Part shown: positions 56,965 to 64,000 of the stretch, piece after piece | Position numbering within the stretch: position 1 is the first letter of the stretch | Layout: every line of letters starts with the position of its first letter | NCBI RefSeq assembly: GCF_013359725.1 | Contig: NZ_JABFMW010000013.1 | Span: forward strand, 38,052 to 102,051 | Direction of reading: 5' to 3' | Length of the DNA: 64,000 bases | Origin: Pseudarthrobacter sp. C4D7 | Lineage (GTDB): Bacteria; Actinomycetota; Actinomycetes; Actinomycetales; Micrococcaceae | Made by a program: the position numbers and the translations under genes | Notes under the pieces: model-generated | Seen by the model: only the letters and a program-made list of their open reading frames with translations | What the model was told of the DNA's origin: nothing | The model's database searches: none

Positions 56965-58220
56965 GCATCCACCACGAAGATAGTGCCGGCGTAACGGCGG
57001 AGACGCTCCGGCAGCGCGCTGAAGAGCTGGACCGCCGGGATGCCCTGGCGCATTACCGGGAGCACTTCATCGGCACGGACACACCCCTGTCCTACCTGGA
57101 CGGCAACTCACTGGGCCGGCCCCTGAAGCGCACGGCGGACGACGTCGCGGCCTTCATCCGCAACGACTGGGGCGGCCGGCTGATCCGAGGATGGGACGAA
57201 CAGTGGCTCGCCATGCCGCAGGCCATCGGGAACCAGCTGGGACGGGCCGTCCTGGGTGCAGCGCCGGGCCAGACCATCATCGCCGACTCAACCACCGTGG
57301 TGCTGTACAAGCTGATCCGTGCTGCCCTCGCCGCCGTGGCGGACCCGGACCGCAATGAACTGGTGCTCGACACCGAAAACTTCCCCACCGACCGCTACCT
57401 GGTGGAGGGCATCGCCCTCGAGGAGGGCCTGACCCTCCGCTGGATCGAACCGGACCCCGCCGCAGGGGTAACCCTCGAGCAGGTGCGCCAGGCCACCGGG
57501 CCGCGCACCGCCGTCGTCCTCCTCAGCCAGATCGCCTACCGTTCAGGCCACCTCGCTGACCTGCCCGGCATCACCAAAGCAGTGCACGACGCCGGCGCCC
57601 TGGTGGTGTGGGACCTGTGCCATTCGGCGGGGTCGGTGGAGATCGACCTGGATGGCGCGGACGTTGACTTCGCCGCGGGCTGCACCTACAAATACCTCAA
57701 CGGAGGCCCCGGCTCCCCGGCGTTCGCCTACGTCAACGCACGGCACCTGCCCGCACTGAACCAGCCGATCTGGGGCTGGATGGGACGCAAGGACGCTTTC
57801 GAGATGGCCGCCGGCTACCAGCCTGCCGCCGGCATCCGTGGGTTCCTCAGCGGCACTCCCGCGATTTTCGGCATGATCGCCATGCAGGGGACCCTGGACC
57901 TCATCGAAGAAGCGGGCATGGCCGCCATCCGCTCCAAGTCCCGGGACCTCACCGCCTTCGCCGTGGAAATCTTCGACGCCTGGCTGGCGCCCCTGGGAGC
58001 CGAACTGGCCACGCCACGGAATCCGGGGGAGCGGGGCGGGCACGTCACGGTGGACCACGCCGGCTTCACCAAGGCCACGGTGGAGGCATTGTGGGACGGC
58101 GATGTCATTCCGGACTTCCGCTCCCCGCACGGCATCCGGGTGGGGCTCTCACCCCTGAGCACCAGCTTTGCCGAGGTGCTTCACGGGATGGCTGCCATCC
58201 GGGACAAGCTCCAGGGCTGA
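56961..58220 (+). CDS. kynU: Kynureninase
   Basis: PLP enzyme that splits kynurenine to anthranilate and alanine (or 3-hydroxykynurenine to 3-hydroxyanthranilate). The 419-residue product has LSYLDGNSLGRPLK, WDLCHSAGSVEIDLDGADVDFAAGC and the PLP lysine K244 in CTYKYLNGGPG. Length and motifs are normal. Without visible downstream 3-hydroxyanthranilate genes it may serve anthranilate formation, but the rest of the pathway could be elsewhere. Confidence 0.94.
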   Translation: MSIHHEDSAGVTAETLRQRAEELDRRDALAHYREHFIGTDTPLSYLDGNSLGRPLKRTADDVAAFIRNDWGGRLIRGWDEQWLAMPQAIGNQLGRAVLGAAPGQTIIADSTTVVLYKLIRAALAAVADPDRNELVLDTENFPTDRYLVEGIALEEGLTLRWIEPDPAAGVTLEQVRQATGPRTAVVLLSQIAYRSGHLADLPGITKAVHDAGALVVWDLCHSAGSVEIDLDGADVDFAAGCTYKYLNGGPGSPAFAYVNARHLPALNQPIWGWMGRKDAFEMAAGYQPAAGIRGFLSGTPAIFGMIAMQGTLDLIEEAGMAAIRSKSRDLTAFAVEIFDAWLAPLGAELATPRNPGERGGHVTVDHAGFTKATVEALWDGDVIPDFRSPHGIRVGLSPLSTSFAEVLHGMAAIRDKLQG

Positions 58221-58261
58221 GCCCTGCGCCCGGCCGGCTGCGCGTGTTTCGAATGCTTGTT

Positions 58262-58291
58262 TCGACAAGGTTAGTCCCGGGCCGGTAAACT
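58262..58291 (+). promoter_or_regulatory. rpsO promoter
   Basis: TCGACA (58262-58267), an 18-base spacer and TAAACT (58286-58291). A perfect 5-bp palindrome with a TTCG centre (58256-58269) overlaps the -35 box. The transcript would have a leader of about 135 nt before rpsO, where S15 autoregulation is possible. Confidence 0.55.
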
Positions 58292-58434
58292 GAACGATGG
58301 ATCCGGCTGCAGTCCGTGGCGGCTGGCTCCTGTTGTTGGCGGCACCTTTCGGTTTACCGGGGCGGGACCACCACGGCAGACCCGGCAGTGAGTTACTGAC
58401 CTGGGCCCTCACGGCACATTCCCAAGGAGTTATT

Positions 58435-58704
58435 GTGGCACTTGACGCCGCTGTAAAGCAGTCCATCATCAAGGAATACGCAACCGCCGAAGGCGACACC
58501 GGTTCACCGGAGGTCCAGGTTGCTGTCCTGACCCAGCGGATCAAGGATCTGACTGAGCACATGAAGGAGCACAAGCACGACTACCACACCCAGCGCGGTC
58601 TGCTGGCCATGGTTGGTCGCCGCAAGCGCATGCTGAGCTACCTCAAGAAGACTGACATCGCCCGCTACCGTTCGCTCATCGAGCGCCTCGGCCTGCGCCG
58701 CTAG
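58435..58704 (+). CDS. rpsO: 30S ribosomal protein S15
   Basis: Binds 16S rRNA and the central domain of the 30S subunit. The 89-residue product is the standard length, with [45 protein letters not shown] and the S15 end [16 protein letters not shown] at 58435 with AAGGAG at 58424-58429. rpsO-pnp order is universal in bacteria. Followed by a terminator hairpin before pnp. Confidence 0.96.
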   Translation: MALDAAVKQSIIKEYATAEGDTGSPEVQVAVLTQRIKDLTEHMKEHKHDYHTQRGLLAMVGRRKRMLSYLKKTDIARYRSLIERLGLRR

Positions 58705-58715
58705 TCTGGCTTTGA

Positions 58716-58746
58716 GGCGGCCCCTTCCATCGGGAACGGGGCCGCC
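58716..58746 (+). terminator. terminator after rpsO
   Basis: GGCGGCCCC (58716-58724) pairs with GGGGCCGCC (58738-58746), with inner pairs 58725-58728 with 58733-58736, followed by TTCTTC. Probably partial, allowing some readthrough into pnp. Confidence 0.7.
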
Positions 58747-58794
58747 TTCTTCAAATGAAAAACTAAACAGGAGGATCAACCGCATCACGCATTC

Positions 58795-58871
58795 GCGGTC
58801 CTCGGTAGTGATCCCCGGGAACGGCTTCGTTGACTGAAGCCGGCGGCCCGTGGGTCTCGATCGATGACCGG
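58795..58871 (+). ncRNA. Actino-pnp RNA motif candidate
   Basis: Structured leader upstream of pnp, where the Actino-pnp RNA family is known in actinobacteria. Outer pairing CGGTC (58796-58800) with GACCG (58866-58870), an inner hairpin GGCTTC-gttgact-GAAGCC (58823-58841), and the sequence CGGTCCTCGGTAGTGATC at 58796 look like that family from memory. It may be the RNase III/PNPase processing site that autoregulates pnp. Confidence 0.55.
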
Positions 58872-58948
58872 GTGCAGGGCCAGTAGACAGATGCTGGGCT
58901 GGGTTGATGCGGCTGGACTTCCGTGAAACAGAAACGGAGGTGACTCTC

Positions 58949-61207
58949 TTGGAGGGTCCCGAAATCCAGTTCTCAGAGGCAGTCATTGACAATGGCCGCT
59001 TCGGCAAGCGTGTAATCCGCTTCGAAACCGGCCGCCTTGCCAAGCAGGCAGCCGGCGCAGCCATGGTGTACATCGACGATGACACCGCGCTGCTGTCCGC
59101 CACCACCGCCGGCAAGCACCCGCGCGAAGGCTTCGACTTCTTCCCGCTGACGGTCGACGTCGAAGAGCGCATGTACGCTGCCGGCCGCATCCCGGGCTCG
59201 TTCTTCCGCCGTGAAGGCCGCCCGTCCACCGAAGCCATTCTGGCCTGCCGCCTCATGGACCGCCCGCTGCGCCCCGCCTTCATCAAGGGCCTGCGCAACG
59301 AGGTCCAGATCGTGGTGACCGTCCTGGCCATCAACCCTGACGAGCTCTATGACGTGGTGGCCATCAACGCCTCCTCCATGTCCACCCAGCTGTCCGGCCT
59401 GCCGTTCTCCGGCCCCATCGGCGGCGTCCGCGTTGCCCTGGTCGCTGACGAAAACGGCTCCCAGTGGGTTGCTTTCCCCAAGCACTCCCAGCTGGAGAAC
59501 TCCGTCTTCAACATGGTGGTTGCCGGCCGCGTTGCCGGCGACGACGTCGCCATCATGATGGTGGAGGCCGAAGCCACGGACAACTCCTGGAACCTCATCA
59601 AGGAACAGGGCGCCACCGCCCCCACCGAAGAGGTCGTCTCCGAGGGCCTCGAGGCTGCCAAGCCGTTCATCAAGGCACTGTGCGACGCCCAGGCTGACCT
59701 GGCCGCCCGCGCCGCCAAGCCCACCGTCGAGTTCCCGGTCTTCCTGGACTACGAGGACGACGCTTACGCCGCCGTCGAATCCGCCGCAGCCGACAAGCTT
59801 GCGGCCGTCTTCCAGATCGCCGACAAGCAGGAACGCGACAACGCCTCCGACGCACTGAAGGACGAGGTCCTCTCCGGCCTTGCCGGCCAGTTCGAAGGCC
59901 GCGAGAAGGAGCTCTCCGCAGCCTTCCGCTCCGTCACCAAGCACGTGGTGCGCCAGCGCATCCTCAAGGACCAGGTCCGCATCGACGGCCGCGGCCTGAC
60001 GGATATCCGCCAGCTCACCGCCGAGGTCGAGGTCCTGCCCCGCGTCCACGGCTCCGCCATCTTCGAACGCGGCGAGACCCAGATCATGGGTGTCACCACG
60101 CTGAACATGCTCAAGATGGAACAGCAGATCGACTCGCTGTCGCCGGTAACGCGCAAGCGCTACATGCACAACTACAACTTCCCGCCGTACTCCACCGGTG
60201 AAACCGGCCGCGTGGGCTCGCCCAAGCGCCGCGAAATCGGCCACGGCGCCCTGGCCGAACGTGCACTCGTGCCCGTCCTGCCGTCCCGCGAGGAATTCCC
60301 CTACGCCATCCGCCAGGTGTCCGAGGCCCTCGGCTCCAACGGTTCGACGTCGATGGGTTCCGTCTGCGCCTCCACCCTGTCCCTGCTGAACGCCGGTGTG
60401 CCCCTGAAGGCCGCTGTCGCCGGTATCGCCATGGGCCTGGTCTCCGACCAGGTGGACGGCCAGACCCGCTACGCAGCACTGACCGACATCCTTGGCGCCG
60501 AAGACGCCTTCGGTGACATGGACTTCAAGGTTGCCGGTACCTCCGAGTTCGTCACGGCCATCCAGCTGGACACCAAGCTCGACGGCATCCCCGCCTCGGT
60601 CCTGGCCGCAGCCCTGAAGCAGGCCCGCGAAGCACGCCTGCACATCCTTGAGGTCATCAACTCGGCCATCGACACCCCGGACGAGCTCTCCGAGTTCGCA
60701 CCGCGCGTCATCGCCGTGAAGATCCCCGTGGACAAGATCGGCGAGGTCATCGGCCCCAAGGGCAAGATGATCAACCAGATCCAGGAAGACACCGGCGCCG
60801 ACATCTCCATCGAGGACGACGGCACGGTCTACATTGGCGCCACCAACGGCCCGTCTGCTGACGCAGCACGCTCCGCCATCAACGCCATCGCGAACCCGCA
60901 GGTCCCGGAAATCGGCGAGCGCTACCTGGGTACGGTCGTCAAGACCACCACCTTCGGTGCTTTCGTATCGCTGACCCCGGGCAAGGACGGCCTCCTGCAC
61001 ATCTCCGAGCTCCGCAAGCTGGCCAACGGCAAGCGCGTGGACAACGTGGAGGATGTGGTCTCCGTCGGCCAGAAGATCCAGGTGGAAATCACCAAGATCG
61101 ACGACCGTGGAAAGCTCTCGCTCGCCCCCGTGGTAGCCGACGAAGAGGCTGCGGCCGACTCTGAGCGCGTCCACGCCTCGGAGCCTGCAGAAGGCGCCGA
61201 CGTCTAA
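58949..61207 (+). CDS. pnp: Polyribonucleotide nucleotidyltransferase
   Basis: 3'-5' phosphorolytic exoribonuclease of the degradosome. The 752-residue product has two RNase PH domains ([48 protein letters not shown]), a KH domain ([16 protein letters not shown]) and an S1 domain ([26 protein letters not shown]). The start is TTG at 58949, eight bases after a perfect GGAGGTGA ribosome-binding site; an ATG at 58904 lies upstream of that site. Actino-pnp-like leader upstream and a 17-bp terminator downstream. Confidence 0.95.
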   Translation: MEGPEIQFSEAVIDNGRFGKRVIRFETGRLAKQAAGAAMVYIDDDTALLSATTAGKHPREGFDFFPLTVDVEERMYAAGRIPGSFFRREGRPSTEAILACRLMDRPLRPAFIKGLRNEVQIVVTVLAINPDELYDVVAINASSMSTQLSGLPFSGPIGGVRVALVADENGSQWVAFPKHSQLENSVFNMVVAGRVAGDDVAIMMVEAEATDNSWNLIKEQGATAPTEEVVSEGLEAAKPFIKALCDAQADLAARAAKPTVEFPVFLDYEDDAYAAVESAAADKLAAVFQIADKQERDNASDALKDEVLSGLAGQFEGREKELSAAFRSVTKHVVRQRILKDQVRIDGRGLTDIRQLTAEVEVLPRVHGSAIFERGETQIMGVTTLNMLKMEQQIDSLSPVTRKRYMHNYNFPPYSTGETGRVGSPKRREIGHGALAERALVPVLPSREEFPYAIRQVSEALGSNGSTSMGSVCASTLSLLNAGVPLKAAVAGIAMGLVSDQVDGQTRYAALTDILGAEDAFGDMDFKVAGTSEFVTAIQLDTKLDGIPASVLAAALKQAREARLHILEVINSAIDTPDELSEFAPRVIAVKIPVDKIGEVIGPKGKMINQIQEDTGADISIEDDGTVYIGATNGPSADAARSAINAIANPQVPEIGERYLGTVVKTTTFGAFVSLTPGKDGLLHISELRKLANGKRVDNVEDVVSVGQKIQVEITKIDDRGKLSLAPVVADEEAAADSERVHASEPAEGADV

Positions 61208-61236
61208 CAGCCCGGACTTCCCGGCACAAGCATGAA

Positions 61237-61273
61237 GCGGCGGGACCGGTGGATGATCCACCGGTCCCGCCGC
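61237..61273 (+). terminator. 17-bp hairpin terminator after pnp
   Basis: A perfect 17-bp stem (61237-61253 with 61257-61273) with a 3-base loop, one of the strongest hairpins in the window. The tail is TGTTACG. A TACGAT hexamer (61276-61281) just after it may be a promoter for the following peptidase gene. Confidence 0.75.
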
Positions 61274-61319
61274 TGTTACGATGGCAGCCAGATCCGGCTG
61301 CCCGTCCTGAAAGGCATCA

Positions 61320-62663
61320 ATGACTGTTGTACCCCTGCCGCTTGAGCAGAACCACGCCGGCGACACCCTGGTCCACGGCTCCGACGGCGGGTCCGAGGTC
61401 CGCCGTTCAGTGCTGCCCGGAGGAGTGCGGGTACTGACGGAAGCGATGCCGGGCCAGCGGTCAGCCACCATCGGGTTCTGGGTGGGCGTTGGCTCCCGGG
61501 ACGAAGCCCCTGGCCAGCACGGCTCCACCCACTTCCTGGAGCACCTGCTGTTCAAGGGCACCAAGCGGCGCACCGCGCTGGAGATCGCCTCGGCCTTTGA
61601 CGAGGTGGGCGGGGAATCCAACGCGGCAACAGCAAAAGAAAGCACCTGCTACTTTGCCAGGGTCCTGGACACCGACTTGCCGATGGCCATCGACGTTATT
61701 GCGGACATGATCACCGGCGCCGTGCTGGACCCTGACGAAATGGAGCAGGAGCGGGACGTCATCCTCGAGGAAATCGCCATGGACAGCGATGACCCCACCG
61801 ACGTTGCCCACGAACACTTCGTCGCCGCGGTCCTGGGCAGCCACCCGCTGGGCCGGCCCATCGGCGGCACTCCCGCAGCCATCAAGGCAGTCGCCCGGGA
61901 CTCCGTCTGGGAGCACTACCGCAGGTATTACAAGCCGGAGGAACTGGTCATCACCGCCGCGGGCGGGCTGGACCACGACGTCGTCTGCGGACTTGTGGTG
62001 GAGGCGCTGGAGACTGCGGGGTGGTCGCTGCAGTCCGACGCGGCCCCGGTGCAGCGGCGTTCCACTGAACGCGCACTGATCGCTGGAACTGCGGGCTTGC
62101 ACGTGGTCAAGCGGGCCGTGGAGCAGGCGAACATCATCATGGGATGCCCCACAATCGTCGCCACCGACGAGCGCCGGTACGTCATGAGTGTCCTGAATGC
62201 GGTCCTGGGCGGCGGCATGTCCTCCAGGCTGTTCCAGGAAGTCCGCGAGAAGCGCGGCCTGGTGTACTCCACCTACTCCTTTGCCTCGTCCTACGCCGAT
62301 GCCGGCTACTTCGGCATGTACGCCGGCTGCACGCCATCCAAGGTGCGGCAGGTAGTCGACCTGCTGGGCGTGGAGCTGGACAAGCTCGCCGAGCACGGCA
62401 TCACCGAAGACGAACTCCGCAAGGCCGTGGGACAGCTCGGCGGCGGCATCGTCCTGGCCCTTGAAGACACCGGTTCGCGGATGTCGCGGCTGGGCCGCGC
62501 CGAACTGGTGTCCGGCGAATACCAGGACATCGACGAGACGCTGCGCCTGATCAAGGCCGTCACCGTGGAACAGGTCCAGGAACTGGCGGCCGAACTCGCC
62601 GCGGCCCCGCGGACGGTCACGGTGGTTGGGCCGTTCGAGGAAACCGAGACGTTCGGACTATAG
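61320..62663 (+). CDS. M16-family zinc peptidase
   Basis: 447-residue pitrilysin-family peptidase of the processing-peptidase (MPP/PepR) type. The inverted zinc motif HFLEH (H71, E74, H75) is intact, with the downstream metal-binding EEIAMDSDDPTD region and the C-terminal half GGGMSSRLFQEVREKRGLVYSTYSF. Such genes follow rpsO-pnp in many actinobacteria. Substrate unknown; probably degrades or processes small proteins. ATG at 61320 with AAAGG upstream. Confidence 0.92.
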   Translation: MTVVPLPLEQNHAGDTLVHGSDGGSEVRRSVLPGGVRVLTEAMPGQRSATIGFWVGVGSRDEAPGQHGSTHFLEHLLFKGTKRRTALEIASAFDEVGGESNAATAKESTCYFARVLDTDLPMAIDVIADMITGAVLDPDEMEQERDVILEEIAMDSDDPTDVAHEHFVAAVLGSHPLGRPIGGTPAAIKAVARDSVWEHYRRYYKPEELVITAAGGLDHDVVCGLVVEALETAGWSLQSDAAPVQRRSTERALIAGTAGLHVVKRAVEQANIIMGCPTIVATDERRYVMSVLNAVLGGGMSSRLFQEVREKRGLVYSTYSFASSYADAGYFGMYAGCTPSKVRQVVDLLGVELDKLAEHGITEDELRKAVGQLGGGIVLALEDTGSRMSRLGRAELVSGEYQDIDETLRLIKAVTVEQVQELAAELAAAPRTVTVVGPFEETETFGL

Positions 62664-62762
62664 CGAACCGGCAGTCCTGGCGGCCCGGGGAACATGATGC
62701 TGGCGGCGGCACCCGTAAGAGTCCATCCTGAGTAGCAGGGGATTGATTCGGCGGTGGCGGCG

Positions 62763-63275
62763 ATGGGCGGTTCAGCAATGGAACACGGGCATCCGGCGTT
62801 GTCCGGCCTGCTGGGCCACTGGCGGGGCCGGACACACGTCGCTGCAGGCCCATGGGGGCCCGAGCGCAGCGTTGACGCCGAGGTGACCTACAGCCAGGTG
62901 GCCGGGGGACTGGGCGTCGTGCAGAGCTACCGCCACGCTGAACCGGACGGCAGCCATTTTGAAGGGCACGGCATCTTCACCGTCGACTCCGTCCGCAACG
63001 ACGTCCTCTGGTACTACGTGGACAGCGCCGGCGTGCCACCCGGCACCGCCGCGCGCTGCACCTGGCGCAATGGTGTGCTCCGCGTTGAACGCCGCAGCGA
63101 CGCAGGCTGGACACGCCATTCCCTGCTCCTTGATGACGGTGTTCTGACCCACGTCACCGAGCTGCGGTCACCCGCAAGGAACGACGACGGCGATCCGGCG
63201 GGAGCGGAGGCCTCTCCTGATGGACGAAACCCGGCTTACCGGCCGTTCATGCGTTCGGTCTTCCACCGGGCATGA
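62763..63275 (+). CDS. DUF1579-like hypothetical protein
   Basis: About 170-residue soluble protein, beta-rich. It has the general pattern of DUF1579: LSGLLGHWRGRTHV near the start, VAGGLGVVQSYRHAEPDGSHFEGHGIFTVDSVRNDVLWYYVDSAGVPP in the middle and RHSLLLDDGVLTHVTEL later. No catalytic motif is evident. Start uncertain: GTG 62754, ATG 62763 or ATG 62778. A gap of about 220 bp after it (63276-63497) holds nothing recognisable. Confidence 0.6.
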   Translation: MGGSAMEHGHPALSGLLGHWRGRTHVAAGPWGPERSVDAEVTYSQVAGGLGVVQSYRHAEPDGSHFEGHGIFTVDSVRNDVLWYYVDSAGVPPGTAARCTWRNGVLRVERRSDAGWTRHSLLLDDGVLTHVTELRSPARNDDGDPAGAEASPDGRNPAYRPFMRSVFHRA

Positions 63276-63497
63276 GGTCCCTCGGCCTGCCCTGAGGTCC
63301 TTCGACCTGCCTGGACCGCTGACAACAGGTCGAAGAAGTGGGCCGTGCTGACGGAGCTCCCCGGCCCACTATGGCCATGGCTGCATCGTTTTCCAGCAGT
63401 CCTTCAGTGGGTCCGGCGGGAGCGAAAACGGGCGCGCGTAGAACTCTTCCCAAAGAGGGTCGTCGGCGGCGATCTGCTCAGCTTCGAGATACTTCTC

Positions 63498-64000
63498 CTA
63501 CACCGGGTCACTCTCAGGCGGACCCGGGTCCATCAATGCACTGTCCCCATGGGGAACCGCGTTCAAGAGACCTGCATCAGGTGGCCAGTGGGTTGGTGTG
63601 GGGTCGGGGTGTTCGGGTTTGTAGCGCCTGCCGGTGGGTGAGGTCCAGCCTGGTGGTTCGTTGTGGGTGGCGGGGCCGGGTGTCCAGCGGGTGTGGTGTT
63701 TGAGTTGGTGGTGTTTGGGGCAGAGTTGGGCGAGGTTGCTGATTCCTGTGGTGCCGCCGTGGTTCCAGGCGGTGAGGTGGTCGGTGTCGTTGTCGGGGGT
63801 GTGGTTGGTGCAGCCGGGGAACGTGCATGTGCTGTCGCGCAGGCGGATCCAGCGTTTGATGGTTTCGGGGAGCCGGTAGTTTTTCCTGCCGATTTCCAGG
63901 GGTGCCCCGTCGCGGGGGTCGACGAGGACCCGGTAGAAGGAGTCGGCCCCGTCCGCGACGAGTTTCCGGGCCATGGATGCCGGGATCGGCCCGAACCCAT
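63498..64000 (-). CDS. HNH endonuclease (DUF222-type), C-terminal part, cut by window edge
   Basis: The coding region runs off the window end, so only the last ~167 residues are seen. They carry the end of a DUF222 domain (DPRDGAPLEIGRKNYRLPETIKRWIRLRDSTCTFPGC) and the HNH domain with zinc and catalytic residues in CTFPGCTNHTPDNDTDHLTAWNHGGTTGISNLAQLCPKHHQLKHH. DUF222-HNH proteins are abundant in Arthrobacter and related genomes, sometimes called mobile or REP-13E12-like. No start is visible here. Confidence 0.85.
   Translation of the reverse strand, partial: GFGPIPASMARKLVADGADSFYRVLVDPRDGAPLEIGRKNYRLPETIKRWIRLRDSTCTFPGCTNHTPDNDTDHLTAWNHGGTTGISNLAQLCPKHHQLKHHTRWTPGPATHNEPPGWTSPTGRRYKPEHPDPTPTHWPPDAGLLNAVPHGDSALMDPGPPESDPV

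Noticed and set aside
58973..61645. 890-codon open frame antisense to pnp
   Set aside because: It mirrors pnp codon by codon, has no ribosome-binding site and gives a low-complexity G/V/D-rich product. A typical shadow in high-GC DNA.

Overview
This window reads as chromosome of a high-GC actinobacterium of the Micrococcaceae, most like Arthrobacter/Pseudarthrobacter. The evidence is the strong G/C bias at third codon positions, frequent GTG and TTG starts, an Ala/Pro/Glu-rich tail on ribosomal protein S2, a very long Pro/Gly/Ala-rich N-terminus on IF-2, a DivIVA-domain protein, the MEP isoprenoid pathway, and an Actino-pnp-like RNA before pnp. The genus is inference; no rRNA or tRNA gene is present to test it.

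Layout: 1-5.1 kb holds the translation/envelope block rpsB-tsf-pyrH-frr-cdsA and a DivIVA-domain gene. 5.1-11.8 kb is a carboxylate-transport island: a LytS/LytTR-type two-component system with its own SSS symporter and small partner on the minus strand, divergent from a second DUF485-actP pair. 11.9-13.7 kb holds three small membrane-protein genes on the minus strand. 13.8-18.1 kb is an Lrp-type regulator divergent from a branched-chain 2-oxoacid dehydrogenase operon. 18.2-27.0 kb is a TetR regulator divergent from a seven-gene acyl-CoA operon (carboxylase beta and alpha, acyl-CoA dehydrogenase, CoA-transferase A and B, MaoC-type hydratase, CitE-like lyase). Together these two blocks could take leucine to acetyl-CoA and acetoacetyl-CoA, and their content resembles the M. 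tuberculosis bkdABC/citE/fadE19/accA1D1/scoAB locus.

27-35.9 kb: lipase-maturation-factor-like gene, dxr, a site-2 protease (rseP/rip1), a SatD-like gene with a small membrane partner, a YciI protein, ispG, a GNAT acetyltransferase and a lipoprotein. 35.9-43.5 kb: a long structured leader, proS, a TSUP transporter, a PLP-dependent decarboxylase, then a minus-strand group (APH-type kinase, VIT-family transporter, DUF4439-like ferritin-fold protein). 43.6-49.6 kb: rimP-nusA-ylxR-infB-rbfA. 49.6-55 kb: a secreted beta-propeller protein, a purine-type deaminase, thioredoxin, an aminotransferase broken by a one-base frameshift, truB and two small membrane genes. 55-64 kb: ribF, kynA-kynU, rpsO, pnp, an M16 peptidase, a small unknown gene, and the 3' part of a DUF222/HNH endonuclease gene cut by the window edge.

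Regulatory features readable by eye: two CRP/GlxR-type palindromes (before actP and before the bkd operon), a tandem pair of near-identical TetR-type operators, an AT-rich palindromic operator before the SatD gene, a promoter plus 13-bp long-range stem in the proS leader, a nested hairpin of about 120 nt between infB and rbfA, and a recurring leaderless-promoter arrangement (TAnnnT-like hexamer, six or seven bases, then the start codon). No CRISPR array, insertion sequence, prophage, rRNA or tRNA was seen. The best candidates for something undescribed are the SatD/membrane pair with its operator, the proS leader and the infB-rbfA hairpin.
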